Shown here: positions 8,297 through 17,100 of the stretch, in pieces | Layout of the letters: each line of letters begins with the position of its first letter | Position numbering within the stretch: the first letter of the stretch is position 1 | Assembly: GCF_017301615.1 (NCBI RefSeq) | Contig: NZ_CP059066.1 | Span: forward strand, 3,038,783 to 3,102,782 | Reading direction: 5' to 3' | Origin: Koleobacter methoxysyntrophicus | GTDB lineage: Bacteria > Bacillota > Thermosediminibacteria > Koleobacterales > Koleobacteraceae | Length of the DNA: 64,000 nt | Made by a program: the position numbers and the translations under genes | The notes under the pieces: model-generated | Told to the model about the DNA's origin: nothing | Database searches by the model: none | The model's input: the letters and a program-made list of their open reading frames with translations, nothing else

Positions 8297-8704
8297 TTAG
8301 TTTTCAAGAAAGATTTTGTAAATTTTTGAGATTTCGGTTTCGCCCGTTATTTTTACTGTGAGAACCGCATTTTCTGTTAACAAAGCTTCTATATGCCCTT
8401 TGTACAGGCTGCGGCTGCGGCCGTTTCGCTCCCTGATTATCCGGCCGTCGTCAGAATTGTAATACAGGCTGCCGTTTATCTCAAACCGATCGGCAGATAT
8501 TATTTCGATATCACCCCCCCGTTCTATGTCATGCATTAAAGCGGATTCCAGGGTAAGCAGTGATACGTTTTTCACCGAATAGTCGATAATGTTATAGACG
8601 GTGCCCAGAGCTCCGGTCCAGCTTGAAAAGAACAAAAGCAGGATGCTCGATGCGATAACCGTCCAGAGGACAAGGTCCATTACTATATAACCTTTACTGC
8701 CCAT
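8297..8704 (-). CDS. Minor pilin/pseudopilin (PilW or ComGF-like)
   Basis: A 135-residue protein with a short leader MGSKG followed by YIVMDLVLWTVIASSILLLFF, a pseudopilin-type helix with Asp at position 5 instead of Glu. The rest is a beta-rich head (ILESALMHDIERGGDI region, about 50-70). It overlaps the end of the preceding minor pilin gene by 11 nt. Position and topology indicate a minor pilin of the priming complex. The exact family is not certain. Confidence 0.75.
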   Translation of the reverse strand: MGSKGYIVMDLVLWTVIASSILLLFFSSWTGALGTVYNIIDYSVKNVSLLTLESALMHDIERGGDIEIISADRFEINGSLYYNSDDGRIIRERNGRSRSLYKGHIEALLTENAVLTVKITGETEISKIYKIFLEN

Positions 8705-9032
8705 CTGCCGCCGGCCTCCTCTCCAGCAGGAACTCGCGGATACTGCCCCGTATTTCGACCCGCAGCTTCAGCTGTTCGGTGCCGTAAGGTGTTGCGGTAT
8801 ATTCATACTCCGCACCGGCCGGAAGAAGGTTTTCGTCAATATCCTGCCAGCTGTCTGCGGTATATAGAATTTCCAGCCGGTTCTCAAGGTCGCGCAGTGA
8901 TCTTAAAGCGGAAGCGTTGTCGAGATATATCCGGGATGAAGTATAAAATACGGAAGATGCAGTCAGCACTACAACAGCAAAAATGCTCAGCGCTATCAGT
9001 GCGTCGAGCATTAAAAAACCCCTGTTGTTCAT
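8694..9032 (-). CDS. Minor pilin (PilV or ComGE-like)
   Basis: A 112-residue protein with the leader MNNRG and FLMLDALIALSIFAVVVL, a prepilin N-terminal helix with Asp at position 5. The head is about 80 residues, containing RDLENRLEILY. It begins just downstream of pilMN and overlaps the next minor pilin gene. Likely processed by the local prepilin peptidase. ComGE-like minor pilins of Gram-positive systems have this length. Confidence 0.75.
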   Translation of the reverse strand: MNNRGFLMLDALIALSIFAVVVLTASSVFYTSSRIYLDNASALRSLRDLENRLEILYTADSWQDIDENLLPAGAEYEYTATPYGTEQLKLRVEIRGSIREFLLERRPAADGQ

Positions 9033-9053
9033 ATCTCGATCTCCTTTCTAACG

Positions 9054-10553
9054 CTAACGCGGCAGTATACCCCGACCTTCCCGGGTGAGCTTTATTACGA
9101 AATCCAGGTCTGCGCCGATATGTTCCAGCTCTGCGCGGCCCAGCTTTTCCAGCGCAATAGCAAAACAGCCTATACGAGAATAATCGCGCGCTTTACCCTT
9201 CAGCTCTACCTCGCTCCCCCCGGGGTCGGTTATTTCTGTCAGCGTTACCCCTTTAGGCGTCAGTCCGGCAATATGCCGGAGCCGGGTGCCGAATGTTCCC
9301 TTTTCTGATTCTTTTACTGCTGCTAAAAGTCTCTCTGTTTCGCTGTAATAGATTACTGCTGATTCGCTGTTCCGTATCCTGTTTCTGATGTCCGATATCC
9401 GGGCGTTAACCGCAGCAAGTTCGCTGCGAAGCTCAGCTGCTTTTGATTCTGCCTGCCGGTTCAGCGCATAAAGTCCGCCCTGTAAAGCGAGCCCGAAGCT
9501 CAGTATAAATATGCAGAGATTCCGGAAATCCGGCTCTAAACCGCTGCGCAGCGATGACCTGAAATTGAGTTCGCTGAGGTAGCCGGATTTTCTGTACAGG
9601 CACGCTCCGCAGGCAGGTGCATATTCAATACCGGGTGAAAATTCGAGCCCGGTTTCATCCAGAAACCCAACGGGAACCGGGAAGATGTCCTGTTCCAGTT
9701 CGGCGCCTATCCGTTCGGGCAGGTAACGCAGCTTTGATGCACCGCCGGTATAATAAACGGTTTCAAGAGCCGTCCCTTCCCTGGCTTCACAGGCACGCAC
9801 CGCCTGCTTTATTTCCCGGGCAAGCTCGTCGGCTACAGGATTCAGTATTTCCGACAGCTTTTTCGTTTCTTCGTCCGGCTCGATATCCGGGTTTTTTACA
9901 ACGGCACCTTTTTCGTGTTTTAAAGTCTCAGGGTCATTACAGACTTCTGCCAGCGCTTCCGTGAAATTCCGGCCGCCGATCTTTGAAACATGCATGTGCG
10001 AAAACCTGCCGTCGCGGTATATCATAATGCGGGTACCGGTATGCCCGAAATCGATTACTGCCGCACTGCCTTTTATTAACCGCAGAATCGATACAGGCTG
10101 CGGTTCTACTGCCGCAATACGGATGCCTTTTACCGTTATGGACCGAAGGTAGTCCTTTTCTGCTGTGGCGGAGATGATGTTCAGGTTTTTCATCTGCTCT
10201 TCGGCTGCCGCCCAACGATAAACCGTGTTTTCGAAAGGCTGAAGAAGCCTGCTCTCCAGCTCGTATTTTATGCTCTTTGCGAGCTCCTTCTCTGCAAGTT
10301 TCGGCATTGTAAAAAATTTGATTATAAATTTCTGCGTGTCGGGCGGAAGCGTCAGGCAGAATACCGGCCTTTTCAGCCCGTGCCTGCGTGCGAAATCGAT
10401 AAGGAAAGATTTCAACCATGACGGCGAAAAGCCGCTTTCGGGTATCTTTTTCGTTTCGGCATATTTCAGATACGGCCCGTTTTCTGTCCCGGCCATAACA
10501 GCGGCTTTTACCGACCACGAGCCTATGTCCAGCCCCACAAGTTCTTTTTTCAA
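9054..10553 (-). CDS. pilMN: PilM-PilN fusion, pilus alignment subcomplex
   Basis: A 499-residue protein joining two normally separate T4P proteins. Residues 1-320 are PilM, an actin-like ATPase (LVGLDIGSWSVKAAV phosphate-1 motif, VIDFGHTGTRIMI phosphate-2, VYYTGGASKLRYLPE adenosine motif). Then come LNFRSS, a membrane helix (about 345-365) and a coiled coil (about 365-410), the layout of PilN. PilM normally binds the N-terminal tail of PilN, which here is joined covalently. TTG at 10553 has GGGGG eight bases upstream. It is followed by minor pilins and preceded by pilO. Confidence 0.88.
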   Translation of the reverse strand: MKKELVGLDIGSWSVKAAVMAGTENGPYLKYAETKKIPESGFSPSWLKSFLIDFARRHGLKRPVFCLTLPPDTQKFIIKFFTMPKLAEKELAKSIKYELESRLLQPFENTVYRWAAAEEQMKNLNIISATAEKDYLRSITVKGIRIAAVEPQPVSILRLIKGSAAVIDFGHTGTRIMIYRDGRFSHMHVSKIGGRNFTEALAEVCNDPETLKHEKGAVVKNPDIEPDEETKKLSEILNPVADELAREIKQAVRACEAREGTALETVYYTGGASKLRYLPERIGAELEQDIFPVPVGFLDETGLEFSPGIEYAPACGACLYRKSGYLSELNFRSSLRSGLEPDFRNLCIFILSFGLALQGGLYALNRQAESKAAELRSELAAVNARISDIRNRIRNSESAVIYYSETERLLAAVKESEKGTFGTRLRHIAGLTPKGVTLTEITDPGGSEVELKGKARDYSRIGCFAIALEKLGRAELEHIGADLDFVIKLTREGRGILPR

Positions 10554-10554
10554 G

Positions 10555-11238
10555 CTAAAAACCCCCTTCCGCTGTATAGTAGACTTTGATTATGATTTCA
10601 CACTTTACGGGGTCGGAGCCCGTGATTTTTACGGCAGAAGGAACAAACCAGCCGGCAGTGTCCAGATATTCTATATAGCTGCATATTCTGTCGAAACTGC
10701 CCTCGACCGCTACCGGGACGGCTGCAGTTGAAAGGCGCGGACCCAAACCGGATTCGGAAAATGTTCCGGAAATAGAGCCCGCCAGGCTGAACGACGGGCC
10801 GGCCTGCTCTGTGCCGGGTTTTTCGGTTGCAGAATCAGGGTCGGGACCCGGGGGTTCTGCGATTCCGCCTCTTAAATCTGCCGGCTCAATAAGTTCATAG
10901 AACAATCGGAACTTGAGACTGCGCCTGTATGCTTCGCTTTCTAAAAGTATAAGAAGTGACGGCAGGTGGAAGGGCTTCTCCTTAAGCTCGTTTTCGATAC
11001 CGCTGTAAAATGCCCGAACGGCGGCTGCCTCACGCTGTTTCTGTTCTGCCGTGCGTTCAAGAGACGGGATCTCCTGCACGGCCGATTCATATGAGTTTTT
11101 CAGTGTTTCCAGCTCTGTCTGCCGGCCGGTTAGTGCCGAATATGAGTAGGGAGACAGGCGGAAAGGGTCCAGAACGAAAACTACAAACCCGGCAAGGAAT
11201 ATTACGGATAAAAGAAGGTAACCGTGTTTTTTGAACAA
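10555..11238 (-). CDS. pilO: PilO-like pilus assembly protein
   Basis: A 227-residue protein with one N-terminal membrane helix (about 7-25), a coiled coil (about 40-85) and a C-terminal ferredoxin-like region (about 165-227), the usual PilO layout. A central Pro/Gly-rich linker (about 115-145) is less typical. The TTG start has GGGGGT upstream. The stop is one base from the pilMN start. PilO heterodimerises with PilN, here the C-terminal part of the fusion. The call rests on topology and order more than on motif. Confidence 0.75.
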   Translation of the reverse strand: MFKKHGYLLLSVIFLAGFVVFVLDPFRLSPYSYSALTGRQTELETLKNSYESAVQEIPSLERTAEQKQREAAAVRAFYSGIENELKEKPFHLPSLLILLESEAYRRSLKFRLFYELIEPADLRGGIAEPPGPDPDSATEKPGTEQAGPSFSLAGSISGTFSESGLGPRLSTAAVPVAVEGSFDRICSYIEYLDTAGWFVPSAVKITGSDPVKCEIIIKVYYTAEGGF

Positions 11239-11260
11239 GATTCATACCCCCCTGATTATT

Positions 11261-11674
11261 TTAAATACTTAGAAGCGACAGCCCGCTGAAGTATAAAATA
11301 GCGGCAGCGGCGGCAATCGAAGGCCCGAACGGGACCTCGTGCCTGCGGTCGCGGGTTTTAAGGTAGTAAAACAGGGCGAAGAACAGCCCGATTATGAACG
11401 ATGTCAGGAAAACATCCGCTACCCGCAGGCCGAACCACGTTCCGAGCGAACCCATAAGCTTTATATCGCCGCCGCCTACAGGCCCGAGCAGTGATACGGT
11501 ATACATCAGCACAAAACCCAGAACGGCACCGATCAGCGCTTCTTTTAATCCTGTCGGCCGAAAGATGAGTGCACCGGCGATTAATACGGGATGGACGATA
11601 TCGGGTATGGTTTTTGTCCTGAAATCGATGATTATTACGCAGGTCAGCACGATGATAAGCAGGTATTTCCCCAT
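11261..11674 (-). CDS. A24-type prepilin peptidase domain (copy A)
   Basis: A 137-residue multi-helix membrane protein matching only the catalytic half of PilD/TadV. The two aspartate motifs are visible: IDFRTKTIPD (first Asp) and GGGDIKLMGSLG (GxGD-like, second Asp). It cleaves class III leaders at the cytoplasmic face. It is tandem with a second A24 gene upstream. The size resembles stand-alone TadV/CpaA peptidases. Which pilins (T4P, GLUG or Flp-like) each copy serves is unknown. Confidence 0.9.
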   Translation of the reverse strand: MGKYLLIIVLTCVIIIDFRTKTIPDIVHPVLIAGALIFRPTGLKEALIGAVLGFVLMYTVSLLGPVGGGDIKLMGSLGTWFGLRVADVFLTSFIIGLFFALFYYLKTRDRRHEVPFGPSIAAAAAILYFSGLSLLSI

Positions 11675-11700
11675 TTTTTAAAACTCCCTCCTTTTCACGG

Positions 11701-12138
11701 TTAAAGTATCGTATACGGCGGCAGTTTCCAGCAGAAAACTGCCGTGCATAAAAGTGCTGCAAACATGAACGGGACGAGCGGTACAGAAAACCGCAGCCCC
11801 TTTTTCGTTATCAGTGCGTAAACCAGTATGACTGTCAGCAGCGGGGCAAGGAACCATGCGAACAGCAGAAAATCTCCTCCTAAAAAAAATGCCAGAGCGG
11901 TTAAAAGTTTGACGTCACCGCCTCCCAGCCCGCCGTCCGTTACCGCCGCAATAAAGAGACCTGTAACGAAGACGGGTGCGGCAGCGGAAAGACCCGGGCG
12001 GATGCCCGGGCCGGCAACAAGGCCGTAAAGACAAACGGCAAGCACCGCGATATCGGGCACCTCCCGTCTGCGGATATCTATAACGCTTAATACGGCCAGA
12101 AGTATTAAGACCGGAATGAATTTTACTGCTATTTCCAT
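11701..12138 (-). CDS. A24-type prepilin peptidase domain (copy B)
   Basis: A 145-residue membrane peptidase paralogous to its neighbour. The motifs are IDIRRREVPD and GGGDVKLLTALAFFLG, with both catalytic Asp residues. ATG at 12138. It is the first T4P gene after the repeat-bearing gap 12139-12294. Two catalytic copies next to one separate methylase-type domain suggest division of labour, for example Flp-like versus type IVa pilins. That is inference. Confidence 0.9.
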   Translation of the reverse strand: MEIAVKFIPVLILLAVLSVIDIRRREVPDIAVLAVCLYGLVAGPGIRPGLSAAAPVFVTGLFIAAVTDGGLGGGDVKLLTALAFFLGGDFLLFAWFLAPLLTVILVYALITKKGLRFSVPLVPFMFAALLCTAVFCWKLPPYTIL

Positions 12139-12160
12139 CTCTCCTTTCTTTTTTTATGCC

Positions 12161-12277
12161 CGGGTGTACTTTTTGCACTCCGCGTTACTTTTCGGGTGTA
12201 CTTTTTACACCCCTGTTTTTTCGGTGTATCTGCCGGGTGTACTTTTTGCACCCCTGCCCCGGGTGTACTTTTTGCAC
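12161..12277. repeat. Cluster of iteron-like repeats matching those inside the rep gene
   Basis: Near-palindromic copies of GGGTGTACTTTTTRCACCC lie at 12162-12179, 12194-12213, 12235-12254 and 12261-12277, with partial copies near 12181 and 12222. The same motif occurs eight times inside the putative initiator gene (56347-56634). Here the array is non-coding, between an A24 peptidase gene and a GLUG pilin. It could be a second initiator binding site (incompatibility or origin element) or a displaced fragment of the rep array. Confidence 0.8.
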
Positions 12278-12294
12278 ATCGAAAGCAGGGTATT

Positions 12295-14109
12295 TTACAT
12301 CGGCGGCGGCGACTGAGGGTTGGTGCGCAGATACGGATACGTCTCGCCCTCGTCGATCTGCCAGACGATGTCAAAATCCCAATCCACAAAGGTTGACTGC
12401 TGCTTCATCTCGGCCGTTGTTTTACCGTATGCTTCACTGGATACGCTGCCGGCTACAGAACTGCAGCCCGACGCTTCGGTATCCCAGAAAGTGTTTATAA
12501 CGGCATTTGATGCTCCGTACTGTCCAAACAATCCCCCGGTTTGGGCTGTGCCGGATGTATCATGCACGGCTGATGCGGAATAGCAGTTTTCGTGCCTCGT
12601 CGAATAGGTGTAACCTGCTATACCGCCGATGTATTCTTCGCCGCTTACGCTGCCGAAGGAATAGGAGTTATAAATAAGAGAGTATTCGCTGTGCCCTGCT
12701 ATTCCCCCGACATGATAATCCCTTCCGGATACGGTGCCCGCAAAATAGCTTGTATCGATCTGACCGTAGCGCATGTAGCCGATTAATCCTCCGGCAGCAG
12801 GATATGAGTTACTTCCGGAAATATTCACCGTGCCGGTGAAATAAGAATTCCGTATCACGGGGCCATAACTTACTGATGCAATTTGTCCTACCAGGCCGCC
12901 TACCCGGGCCTCACCCGATACGGAACCGACAGCGTGACAGTTCAGTATCTCGCCGTTAAGACTGCCCGCAATTCCTCCAACCTTTGAAACGCCCGAAATG
13001 TCGCCTTCTGACCTGCAGTCGATAATCTTTGAAGAAAATCCTGACGAACCTGCTATACCGCCAGCGAAACCTATATAACCGCCGGTTACTGAGGCTTTTG
13101 ATATAGAGCCGCTGATTATCCCTTCGTTAAAGCCTGCAAGACCGCCAGCGGTTCCGAGAGCGCTGATCCGACCGGATGAACAGCAGTTGCTGATCTGGCC
13201 GGTCTGCAGATAACCGACCAGGGCACCGACATCCTGGCTGCCGGTTATGTTGACACTGCTTACGGCTGTATTTTCTATAACAGCTCCCTGTGCGCGTCCG
13301 AACAGCCCCTGCCCGGCTTGATCCGGACGGTTGATGTGAAGGTTTTTCACCATGAATCCGTTGCCGTCGAAACTGCCCGCAAAAGGCAGCGCGCTGTCAC
13401 CGATCGGTGCCCAGCCCGTGCCGTCGCCGTAATAATCAAAACCCTCAAGGTCGATGTCAGACATCAAAATATAGCTGCCGTTATACGGATACGACGGGTC
13501 GCGGCCGATCTTCGCTAATTCCTCCGCCGTCCTGATTACTATTTCGCCTTCGGCGGGTTCGCGATACGGTCCCCGTGGGATGCACTGCAGAGGGCTTTCA
13601 GCACCGGAACCATCATCCCCGGTGGAGCTCATCGCAGGGTATATTATAAAAACTTCACCTGCCGGATTCCTGAGAACGAAATGGTTTAAATCCGACCGGA
13701 TTCTTACGTACGGCAGGAGTTTAGAATAATCAATACGGTAGAACTTTACATCCGAAGGGTCCTTACCTTCGGCTTCGGCTATTGCCTGCCTCAGTTCCAA
13801 AAGGTTAATCCATTCATCGAGCCGAATATTATATGTTCTGTGCTCGGCCAGCTGCAGAAGCTCTTCATCCGAAAGTTCGGGCCGGACTACAGGCCATTCG
13901 TCATAGCTGCCGTAATACCTGATTGCTGCTTCCTGCAAAAGCCGCGCATCGACTCTGAGGCGCGTGAATTCTGCCCGGCGGCGGTAATTTGCGTAACCGG
14001 GAACGGCGATCAATACAAGGACCGCAAGCACGGCCAGCACCGCTATCAGCTCAACCAGTGTAAAGCCGCTCGACCGGCCGCGGAATAATCTGCGGTGAAA
14101 AAAAGACAT
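12295..14109 (-). CDS. Type IV pilin-like protein with GLUG repeats (copy 2)
   Basis: A 604-residue protein built like copy 1: prepilin motif G-FTLVELIAVLAVLAVLVLIAVPG, a pilin-like head (about 40-170), then a longer GLUG region (about 190-550) and the shared C-terminus ending SPPPM. The first 40 codons, a central block (REPAEGEIVIRTAEELAKIG onward, about residues 185-240) and the last ~40 residues are nearly identical to copies 1 and 3, while the head and GLUG repeats differ. That patchwork suggests recombination between copies. ATG at 14109 with AGGAGG upstream. Confidence 0.87.
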   Translation of the reverse strand: MSFFHRRLFRGRSSGFTLVELIAVLAVLAVLVLIAVPGYANYRRRAEFTRLRVDARLLQEAAIRYYGSYDEWPVVRPELSDEELLQLAEHRTYNIRLDEWINLLELRQAIAEAEGKDPSDVKFYRIDYSKLLPYVRIRSDLNHFVLRNPAGEVFIIYPAMSSTGDDGSGAESPLQCIPRGPYREPAEGEIVIRTAEELAKIGRDPSYPYNGSYILMSDIDLEGFDYYGDGTGWAPIGDSALPFAGSFDGNGFMVKNLHINRPDQAGQGLFGRAQGAVIENTAVSSVNITGSQDVGALVGYLQTGQISNCCSSGRISALGTAGGLAGFNEGIISGSISKASVTGGYIGFAGGIAGSSGFSSKIIDCRSEGDISGVSKVGGIAGSLNGEILNCHAVGSVSGEARVGGLVGQIASVSYGPVIRNSYFTGTVNISGSNSYPAAGGLIGYMRYGQIDTSYFAGTVSGRDYHVGGIAGHSEYSLIYNSYSFGSVSGEEYIGGIAGYTYSTRHENCYSASAVHDTSGTAQTGGLFGQYGASNAVINTFWDTEASGCSSVAGSVSSEAYGKTTAEMKQQSTFVDWDFDIVWQIDEGETYPYLRTNPQSPPPM

Positions 14110-14142
14110 GAAGACATTCCTCCTTTTTTATCTTGAAATTAA

Positions 14143-14172
14143 CAAAAAGCGCACCGGGCGGATACCCGGTGC
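14143..14172 (-). terminator. Intrinsic terminator after the large secreted protein
   Basis: Stem GCACCGGG (14151-14158) pairs with CCCGGTGC (14165-14172). On the minus strand CTTTTTG follows. It lies 9 nt after the stop of the 1823-residue protein and separates it from the GLUG pilin. Confidence 0.8.
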
Positions 14173-14180
14173 AAAAAGAA

Positions 14181-17100
14181 TTATTTAAATTCGGGCAGAG
14201 GGCCGATAAGTTCAAAATACAGGTAATCGTGAATGCTGTCTTTTACTCTTATCATTATCGTATCTTCTTCTACTTTGATGCTTCCGTCAGAACGGCGTTT
14301 GTACGCCTTGAAGGTCACCGGGTAGACCCCGTCGGGAATGTTGAACGGCACTACCAGCACGAGGTCCCGGTCGCCTTTCACACGACGGCTGTGCCAGGTC
14401 ATCCTGTCCTGCGGCGGGTCGGTCAGCGGCTCGTCTGGAACCAGCGTTGTTACCAGATTCGTGCTCGAGGATACGAAATCGTTTTCTTTATACCATACGT
14501 GAACATCTACCCGGTATGCCCTGCCTTCGGTTTCGGCACTGAGCAGCATAGCCGTTGCCCTGCGGGTTATCGATTTGTCGGACCTGCCGATTACTATCAG
14601 CCGGCCTTCGACGGTTACCGTCAGGTCGAACGGGTCGCTCCACATCGGAGTCAGTGCAGGATGGCGGCCGGTCGGGTCGTCCATTACCCTCAAGCGGATC
14701 AGATATTCGCCGTCGTCAAAGCCCATCTCTTCGAAAGTATCGAGCCATTCCGTTACCGCTGCCCACGTCCCGTCCGGTTTTCTTACACGCCATTCGTATG
14801 CCACAATGGGGTCGCCGTCGGGGTCGCTCGAAAGGTCGATTATTTCATAGAATTCGTCGGCTATTACCGGGTCAGGGTTTACGCTGAATCCGGCCGCAGG
14901 TTTGCTGTTCTCCGGAATCACCATTACCTGCTGTGTGTAGGCTTCCGACCAGAGTGGAGAACCGACGGAAGGATCGTCCCTTACGGTCAGCTCTATCGTG
15001 TATTCGCCCTCGCCGAGCGATGGAATATCGGTTGGCGGGGTGCTGCCGTAATCCAGCCATTCGCCGTCCGGTTTTTTGACCATCCATCTCTGCTCTGCGA
15101 TCGGGTCGCCGTTCGGGTCGTAGGACATATTCGTTATCTCGATGGTTTTGTGCACCACCTGGACCGACGGATCAACGGCAAACTGCGCCACGGGCGGCAG
15201 GTTCTCCTGAACGGTAGAAAGCATGGAAACGTAAGGATCGCTCCATACCCCTTCTCTGTCGCGCACCCGCAGCCACACGAGATAGTTTTTGTTTACTTCT
15301 GCAGATGCCAGCCTGCCGGTATTCCACGAAGCTTCGGCTGCTTCTCTCCAGAGCCATTCTTCTTCTTCGATCCCTCTGTCAGGGGCCGTCTGGTGGTCCG
15401 GGTCATATGAATGGTTTACAAGACTGACATTGTAGGATGTTGTGGTACCAATAATATACGTTATTTTGATGTAGGCTCCGTCGGGGTCCCCTCTTGCGCT
15501 ATCAGCTTTATCATACATTCTGAAATAGAATCTGACTTTTGTATACCGGTTATCCTGAACATTTATTGTGTCTGAAATCTGCTCGGATGTGTATTCATAC
15601 TGGCTTTCATAATCCTTTATCCTGTGCCATGCACCATCTTTATATCCTTCAACGTAAAGACCGTTTCGCCAGTAATCGTCATATGCGTGCGGTGTCATGA
15701 ACTCGATGGTTTTAATAATGCTGCCGTCCGGTGCACTGAACTGAGGGTTCCATACTGCCGTTTCACCGCCTTCACCTGAAAAGTCAATATCGCTTTTTTG
15801 ATATACAACTTCTGTGCTCGAACCTACCGGTTCAAGCTCTGCGGCATATGCCGCTATTGGCTTTCTGTGAACATACAAATACATCCGGTTCAGCGACGGG
15901 GAGCTCCATAACCGGTAGCTGTCGAACCGGCTGTCGTCCTTCGGGTTGTCGCGCGCCTGGTAGTGTATTTCATACATGCCGGTGTGTTCGAATTTTGTTA
16001 CGGGCTCTGACAGATACTGCCCGGAAAAGGGTGCAAGCCCCAGGCTGTTCTCAAAATATGTCGGGTCGTGGTAATAGTACCAGCGGTCCTGATATCTGGG
16101 GTCGTTTTCGCCGTCGCTGTAGGTTGTTTCATACGACACTTCCTCGCCAACCAGAGCATACAGTGCTGTATAGTCGGGCTGCATGTTCAATATTTCCAGT
16201 ATATAGTCGGCAAGCCGGCTCAGAGCGTCGTTCATGTCGGTGTTGTAGAAAAACCGGCCGCTGTCGTTGTTTTGGGCAATAAATGTTTCATACTGTGATT
16301 TGTTGGCATCTGTTCCTAATCCCACAAAGTGTATGTTTCCCGTCAGCGTATGCGACAGGATTTCGCCCAGCTTTGTTCCACTGCCGAGTTCAGGCAGGGT
16401 TATATCGCTTATGTTGACAAGAAAACGGGTCGCATTGCTGCGCCACGTAGTGCTTTTTAACGCCTCGTCAAGGGTTTTTATCGATTCGGAAGTAATCTGT
16501 ATATCCTTGAAATAGGCGCTTCTCTGGTCCCAAGCGTAAAACCCATAGCTGCCGTGATCGTAGTAGGCAGGGTCGGGATCTGTCCATTCGATATCGAGGC
16601 TGCCGTCTCTGTATACCTTTATTGTGTTACCTTTTGCTTCTATCCGGATGTTCCAGATCTGACCGCGGTGAAAGTACGGAAATGATCCGCCCACTTTTAC
16701 TACCTGGAATCTGCCGTTTGTTACTTTCGCCAGGACGCTCCGCTGATTATACCTTACGTTCCCGCAGGCTGAATGGTTGTCTATTATATAGACGTAATAG
16801 TTGCTCTCGTCCTGCATCCTGAACATGAAACCCATTTCGCCGTGAACAAATTGGGTAGCATCGTTGCGGATGCCCAGTGTATAGCTGATGGTCAGGTCTT
16901 TTGTGTCAAATGCCGAAGGGTTGTACCAGCCCAGTGCAGGCCTTGAACCTATATTGCATACTACTGCATTAAGTTCGGAGTCGTAACTCCACGCGTTCTG
17001 CGGCGGCGTGCTGGAACTCCCTACATAAAAACTTACCCAGCTGCTGAATATATCCTGCGGGTCCTGCGTTTCGGTCGAAACAACCGCCGTTTTGACCGCT

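Noticed and set aside
14133..15410. 425-codon plus-strand ORF
   Set aside because: It lies wholly inside the giant secreted-protein gene on the other strand, has no ribosome binding site and reads as low-complexity aromatic/basic residues. It is a shadow.
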